A stretch of DNA of 64,000 nt from Megalobrama amblycephala (lineage: Eukaryota; Chordata; Actinopteri; Cypriniformes; Xenocyprididae): positions 3,626,672-3,690,671 of the forward strand of contig NC_063063.1 in the NCBI RefSeq assembly GCF_018812025.1, in the 5' to 3' direction. A program made the position numbers and the translations under genes. Positions 58,318 to 64,000 of the stretch are shown here, one piece after another (positions within the stretch are counted from its first letter, which is position 1; each line of letters opens with the position of its first letter). Below the pieces are notes generated by a model that did no database searches, was not told the DNA's origin, and saw nothing but the letters and a program-made list of their open reading frames with translations.

Positions 58318-59347
58318 GCATACCTTTTGAAATCTGATGAGCTGATCTACTTTCCCGGCCTCTTTCTACCTTGTGCAGATGGTGGTAGCAGATGTAGCAG
58401 CAGCAAGATGGCAGACATGTCACTGTCCCAGCCTACAAATACGTAAATAAAAACATTATGCCATAGCATAGCATTCAAAATGACAACTTGCACCATTACG
58501 AAAATGTACACTACACACCTACATAACCCACAATAACAAGTAAAACAGTTCCATTCATACTATTCTCAACTTCAGCAGCTGACTCAGCATTGCGCATCAA
58601 ATACAAGAGTTCTGTGGTGGGTACAAGTCCATGGCTTTCCTTTATTACTTTTGCTTTAAAAGTGGTTGGCCACTTCTCCAGAATTTGTTGGCCGTGGCCT
58701 CACCAAACAGAAATCTGAAATCTTGTTCTATCTGCAATGTAACACACAGAACTGATGAGTGATACCTAATGCTACATTGGATATTTTGGTGATGCTGTGA
58801 ATTAAGATGTCATACCAGTCCTGGTGTGTCCAGAAATCGTGGGAAGACCAAGAAATCTGATAATTTGGCTTCATCTTTGACCATTGCTTGCCGATATATG
58901 AAGGTCATTTTCATCTTCTCATGGACAGTCTTCTCATCAGCGGAGTGTCTCAAAACAGCAATAGCTGCTTCCACTTCCTCATCAGATAGCAGCTCTCTGT
59001 CAAAGGTGAACACGACCTGGCCCACCAACTTAAGACAAAAAATGTTAAAAACTCATTTCTGTACAATTCACAGGTCATCGATATCACGCCACTGATCAGT
59101 AAACATACCTTTAGGAGATTTGCTGACTGAGACACCTCTTTCCTCTGCTGTTTTTTTTTATGGTCTTCAATCGCCATGCAAGGTATCCTGAACCACTCTC
59201 TGGATCGTAGTAATGTTCCTAAGTGATTATAAATAAATTATAAGAGTACTATTAACATTTCAAAGAGTGAATATGTGCATAATGTTGCAATAACCCATTT
59301 ACTTACATATCCATTCTAGATAGGGAAACAAAGCTACTATCCCCTGT

Positions 59348-59371
59348 GGGGGGGGGGGGGGGGGGGGGGGG
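59348..59371 (+). repeat. Poly-G run of 24 bases
   Basis: Twenty-four consecutive G residues follow CCCCTGT. Such runs are strong quadruplex formers and are error-prone in sequencing, so the exact length is unreliable. Confidence 0.95.
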
Positions 59372-61513
59372 TCCTAGCATATGAATTCAAAGTTAACATC
59401 ACACTCAAATGACATTGCACAACACAATTTACATAATTAACATTTGTAAAATAATGACAATGTTTATTTTCAGCCCAGCTATATGCTTAATGCTTACCCG
59501 TGTGTTTCTGTCATCTCAGCAGCAAGTATGTTAATCATCTGTCTTCTGGTGGCATCTGTCAGGGATTTGGTTTTTCCATACTCTTGCATAATTTGTTCAC
59601 CACCAGGCTTTGATGTTAAGATAAATAAACCATAGGTGAAATAAAATGTGCTTTCCGTTATTGTAAAACCATATGTAATAATGATGGAAAAAAAATGTTA
59701 TCTAAAGAACACTTCCCATGGTGAAACAACATTCAGATTGGACTTAATTTAAGCAACTTGGACTTAGCAATTTCCACCACTTACCACTTTTGCCTCAGTT
59801 TATGTGGCATGGCCTTTTAGGCTGTCTTCCTTCGGCAGTGGCTTCTTCTTCAACAGGGTCACACATTGTGAAATTCAGGATGACGGTGTCATCAGATGTA
59901 CCCGAGCATGATAATAATTGAGAGGCTGTTCATTATGAAATTGGTACAAAATATAGAAACATATTACAAGAAAAAGTTACTGGTATTTTAAGACAATAAA
60001 TTGTCTCATTCCGGCCTTTAAACTAAATAAACTAATTTGTGAATTGCCTGAATTAATACCAAGTCCTCCATTGCCCAGCATGATTCTCAGAGTTCTGTCA
60101 ACTTCTGTCTGACTGGTCATACACCTTAATGTCTGGCTGCCTGCTTTCTGGCATGTTAAAATTTTAGACACGCTGTTTAAAAAAATAATAAAAAACCATG
60201 CATTCCCTTCTCACAAGAATCAAAGTATCTGCAGCCAATTTTAAGTAACTAAAAATATAAAGCACAACAGAAATGATTATTGACCTTACTAGATATCATA
60301 ACATAATTGGTTAAAGCTGTATTATTTTGTCATTGCGTGATGAATAGGCTATAGCTTTATGTACTCACCTTCTTTCAAGAAAGCATCTAATGTCAGCTCA
60401 GACAGCTTGGCGTTTTTCTGCTCTTCCCCGAATTGAACACGCAACAGCATTTTGCCCCTGTTAACAAAGAAAATATATAGGCTATTCAAAATCATAATTT
60501 AGGGCTGGTTCAACTAGGAGTTACCTATCCATTTCTCTCATGCACTATGCTATTACACTGCAATTATGGCGGCTGAAGAAGACAAAGTTTAGGTTATTTT
60601 CTGCAGCAAATTAGGCTAGTTAAAGTTAAGAGGCACGGTGTCCAATTAGCTACCAAATAAATGTGCCAAAGTTAGCTAGCTCATTTGTAACCCGTTAAAA
60701 ATGTTAAGCCTTGATAATAAAAAACACGTCATGCAATCAGTGATCAAAGTTATCGTTTTATAAGACCAACATTAACTATCAGATGCATGTTAACATTACC
60801 AGTATATATAAAAAACCTAGATTGTTGCCTGGGAAGCTAAAAAAAATACGTTAGCTAAGAATAACTATTAACTGTATTAAATCTTTTGTTGTTATAGTGA
60901 CCGAGTTAACGTTATTTTACGCATAACTTCGTTCGTGAAAATATTGCAACACAAAAGAAACACAGTTACCGATACGGATTGCTATAACTTGTAATATGAC
61001 CTCAACTAATTTCAGCACACTTTTAAAATTATGTAAAGTTAAAAAACACCGTTTTGGTGTGGACAACACAGGATGTTACTTACCTAACAATATCAGTGAC
61101 CTAAGCGTTGCTCCTATGCAATCTTCCTCCACCGAAATGCGTGCCAAACGTTTGAAAAGCACAGCAGAGTGGTATTCGTCACTGTTGTAGAGTTGAAATT
61201 GTAACTGCGTTTCTGCAGATTTTTACACTCACTTTTAACTCCACTGATAGAGCAACTTTACTCCCCAAAATGTTTAAAATACTCTATCTGGGTTAAAATA
61301 ACTTTACTCTGAAATATTAACACCACATTTTTTTACTCCAACCTACTCTACACACCTGTCTGTATGTTTCTGGCAGTGCAAAATGATATATCAATCAGCT
61401 GGTTCAGGTGTGCCTAATTATTGTTGGAGATAAATTCTGCAGCCTATGTGGCCCCATGTTGGAGACCTAGATGTTCATTATCCATTCAGCATGCAGGCAC
61501 AGTGAACATCACA

Positions 61514-63190
61514 ATGGGCCGTTATAAAAAAGGGAAAAAAAATAAAAAGAAGTAATGTGTGGGAACAAGCAGGAGGAGTGGAAGTTGTAATAAATGAGCT
61601 AAGGAAAGCTGACATCTTAAACAGAAACACAGAATATTCGTCTGACATATGGGCTCAGCTGTCCATTGCTTTATTTGGCGAGGACCACCAAAAAAACCGT
61701 CACTGGTTATGGGTCACTTGGACTAACAATCGCAACCAAGTGAGAGACCGAATACATCTGGCCAAGGAAAATACAGCAATGAATCCAAGTCCTCCAGAAA
61801 GTCAGACACAGGAAATAGAAGGTAAGAAAATCTGTGCATCTATGCAATAAATGTTGCTACCCCTAATGAGAAAAGCTTTACCCAGTGTTATTTTCCTTGT
61901 TAGATAATTAGTTAGTTGAAAGGCTTGTTGATCTTGATGTTAATAAAAGATGTTAATCACTTTTGTGCCTTAAGTTACATTCTCTTTTTAAACTGATCTA
62001 CCACAGACATGGCAGTGAATGAAATACCATGCCTGGAGAATGTGGGACGTGTGGACTCAGAATCAGAATCTGATGAAGATGGTCTGCAACCAGAAGAATG
62101 TGATGAAACTGAGACCATGGAAACACAGGCACCAGAGGCTGGCCCAAATACATGGCGGCAATGTCCAAAGGTGTGCAGAAAGTTTTGCTTAATTTTAAAA
62201 AGAAAACAGTGGAACAAAATTAGACCACTACAGGGTTCCTCAAAATTAAGAAATCCTTGGACCCTTTTTCTTTATGATTGCTTTAAAGAAAAAAATCCAT
62301 GCTGCACTCTTTCCTTCAAATATCAGCATGTAAAGGCTCTCCATAGCAACAAACGAAATGCTCCATACATACACATTTTAGCCATTTGCACATTCCCCTC
62401 ATGCCCTGCCAAATACAGGTTCACGTTGAAGAACAAACCATCTACAATAGACAAACAGGTGAAATTCTTTGTTAAGCAAAGTGGAGAAATTCAACATAAA
62501 GTCACAGAAAAAAAATTTAGGCCAGCAACACATCTAAAAAGAGGCAAGATTGCAAAATCTCTTTTTCATGGACCCAGCGATTATTTCTACCGCAGACTGC
62601 GATCAGCATCAACAGGGGAACTTTTGGCTGGAAACATGACGAAGTGCCTGAACAGAAACGTCCTAAAAGTCATTGGGTCTGAGGTAAGGAGAAAGCAATG
62701 TCTTCATAATGATATTTTGATGGAGATGCATCTCACACAATCCATACTAAAGGAGACAGACACCAAATATTTAAGAATTCCAGGGTACATTCAGCACCTT
62801 AGTGTTGACCCATTTGGTGTACATATGTACACTGAAATGGGCATCAGCATTCTTGTTGAGCATTTAAGAACCAAAAGCCCAGTTACTCTATATCTTGATG
62901 CTACAGGTGGGCTTGTATCAAAGCTACCAAATCAACCAAAAAAAGTGCTGTATTACTCCCTTATTCTTCCTGGGAAAGGTCGTGGTTCACCCCCTGTTCC
63001 TGTCTGTGAAATGCTTTCAAACCAGCATTCAGTTCCTCCTATTGCATTTTGGCTGATGCAATTTACATTACAGCTCTCAAAATACACACAACTGCATGTC
63101 CATCAAATTGAGACAGACTACAGCTGGGCTCTAATGCAAAGTGTCCTCCTTGCGTTCAATAAGGAAAACATCACCTCCTATTTGTCATAA
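61514..63190 (+). pseudogene. Two-exon transposase-like protein, unassigned DDE-like family
   Basis: Exon 1 starts at 61514 (MGRYKKGKKNKKK). It is put out of frame by one base in an A-rich tract near 61540, then reads GGVEVVINELRKADILNRNT and SSDIWAQLSIALFG to the donor GTAAG at 61822. Exon 2 starts at 62007 after CCACAG and is open to 63190. It has an acidic stretch, a C-x4-C finger-like patch (ICTFPSCPAKYRF), then LYLDATGGLVSKLP (Asp codon at 62897) and HQIETDYSWALMQS (Asp codon at 63116), a spacing like the first two acids of a DDE core. From memory, similar proteins are multi-copy in fish and cnidarians. No third acid is visible before the frame ends, so the C-terminus was replaced by the adjacent LINE. 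Confidence 0.6.
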
Positions 63191-64000
63191 TCATACCTTA
63201 GATCTAATACTGTCGCATGGAATTGATATTGATGCTGTTGAAATTCTACAGCAGAGCGATGATATATCAGATCATTATTTAGTGTCGTGTATAATACAAT
63301 TAGCCAAGGCTACAAAACCACCACCCAGCCATAAATATTGTAGAACCATCACGTCTACCACTAAAGATTGCTTTATAAATAATCTCCCTGAGCAGTTTCA
63401 TCGCCTTAGTATACCTGACAACTTAGAAGAACTCGATGCTGCAACAGAAACTATTGGCTCTCTCTTTTCCAGCACATTAGATGCAGTCGCTCCTTTACGT
63501 CTAAAGAAGATTAAGGAAACTAATCCAACGCCGTGGTATGATGAGCACACTCGGGCTCTAAAACGAGCAGTTAGAAAAACTGAACGTAGTTGGAAGAAAA
63601 CAAAACTAGAAGTTTTTCGCCTTTCGTGGAAAGAAAAAATGATTGAGTACAGAACGGCTATAAGAAATGCTAGATCTACTTATTTTTCAAATCTCTTAAT
63701 AGAAAACAAACATAATCCTAGGTATTTATTTGACACAGTGGCTAAATTAACTAGAAACAGAGATTCAACTGCTGACGTTTCCATAGAGCACAGCAGTAAT
63801 GACTTTATGAACTTCTTTACTTGCAAGATTGATAATATTAGAGAGAAAATTAAAAACATGCAACCGTCCACAGTTTCGCTTCAGACAGTGCACTGTAGTG
63901 TCCCTGAGGTAAAACTAGAATCATTCGCCGCTATAGGAGAGGAAGAATTATCTAAACTTATCAAATCATCAAAATCAACGACATGTATGTTAGACCCAAT
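63186..64000 (+). CDS. L2-like LINE ORF2 fragment, runs off the window
   Basis: An uninterrupted frame from 63186 to the window end reads HTLDLILSHGIDIDAVEI and ISDHYLVSC (the last motifs of the endonuclease). The linker follows with TPWYDEHTRALKRAVRKTER, SWKEKMIEYRTAIRNARSTY, and SKLIKSSKSTTCMLDP, which leads into reverse transcriptase. This is the L2/Maui-type fish LINE layout. The 5' side is truncated and abuts the transposase-like gene. The absence of stops over 815 bases suggests a young copy. The class is from motif recall. Confidence 0.8.

Larger units (their letters stand above)
57354..60450 (-). pseudogene. Multi-exon accessory gene of the transposon-like region
   Basis: Recognisable exons, in minus order, are 60450-60369 (MLLRVQFGEEQKNAKLSELT, good donor), about 60168-59980, 59928-59800 (SQLLSCSGTSDDTVILNF), 59607-59498 (PGGEQIMQEYGKTKSLTDAT), 59218-59106 (HYYDPESGSGYLAWRLKT), about 59026-58816 (VFTFDRELLSDEEVEAAI, then MVKDEAKLSD and FPRFLDTPGL), about 58736-58320 (with SAILLLLHLLPP) and 57548-57360 (QPYLLAQGYTQSTIQSYFIV). 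From memory these match a large fish-specific multi-copy protein family with an N-terminal ubiquitin-like or SAM-like region. Its function is unknown to me. Several internal stops and frameshifts make it a pseudogene. Confidence 0.55.
54557..61377 (-). mobile_element. Decayed gene-bearing DNA transposon, possibly CACTA/EnSpm-like
   Basis: The outer ends begin CACTGCC (54557 onward) and, inverted, CACTGCCAGAAACA (61377 backward). Inside both ends are many GAGTTAA / AGAGTAAA-type motifs and GTGTTAAT. Two degenerate minus-strand genes lie between: an accessory gene (about 60450-57354) and a zinc-finger/transposase-like gene (about 57412-55274). A two-gene CACTG element fits the EnSpm type, but no matching target duplication is visible and the ends are short, so the class is tentative. 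Confidence 0.5.

Overview
The window looks like nuclear DNA of a ray-finned fish, probably a cyprinid. It has split vertebrate genes with GT/AG introns and very dense repeats typical of fish: Tc1-like transposons, TTAA-duplicating MITEs, a DIRS element, a Tx1-like L1, and an L2-like LINE. There are no operons and no prokaryotic signals. The species assignment is inference. The host gene families are read directly from translated motifs.

Layout. 1-5640: no recognisable gene. 5641-10366: a complete but protein-dead DIRS retrotransposon with inverted terminal repeats and an internal complementary region. 11066-28535 (+): nine confident exons, plus one tentative exon, of camsap2, a microtubule minus-end protein. 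They run from the CH domain through the last coiled coil. The introns hold three Tc1-family elements, two of which carry nested younger insertions, and several MITEs. The N-terminal exons and the C-terminal CKK domain are not in the window. 28863-31265: hAT-like repeats, then a 5-N assembly gap at 31266-31270. 31271-36171 (-): a nearly intact L1/Tx1-like LINE with a YY1-like motif at its 5' end.

38896-51884 (-): two AIG1/GIMAP immune-type GTPase genes. One is a single-domain gene with two short 5' exons. The other is a large gene with four GTPase domains in tandem: two degenerate, two canonical, a long coiled coil, one frameshift, and the relic of a fifth domain at its 3' end. A pogo-family transposon (40730-43699) sits between them. 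It has TA duplications, a PHD-finger transposase and repeated GTTGCAAC palindromes, and it inserted about 235 bp upstream of the first GIMAP start codon.

53180-54545: a satellite of about 169 bp units with a 337 bp higher-order period. 54557-61377 (-): a decayed gene-bearing DNA transposon with a multi-exon accessory gene and a zinc-finger/transposase-like gene. 61514-63190 (+): a two-exon transposase-like gene with an unassigned DDE-like core. 63186-64000 (+): the open reverse-transcriptase-side ORF of an L2-like LINE running off the window.

The host genes do not form a pathway. camsap2 concerns microtubule organisation, and the GIMAP pair concerns lymphocyte or innate immune GTPases. The short gap between them means the camsap2-to-GIMAP linkage should be treated as provisional. 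The most notable items are the tetra-AIG1 gene, the DIRS architecture, the palindrome-studded pogo/PHD element, and the missing camsap2 3' end beside the gap.
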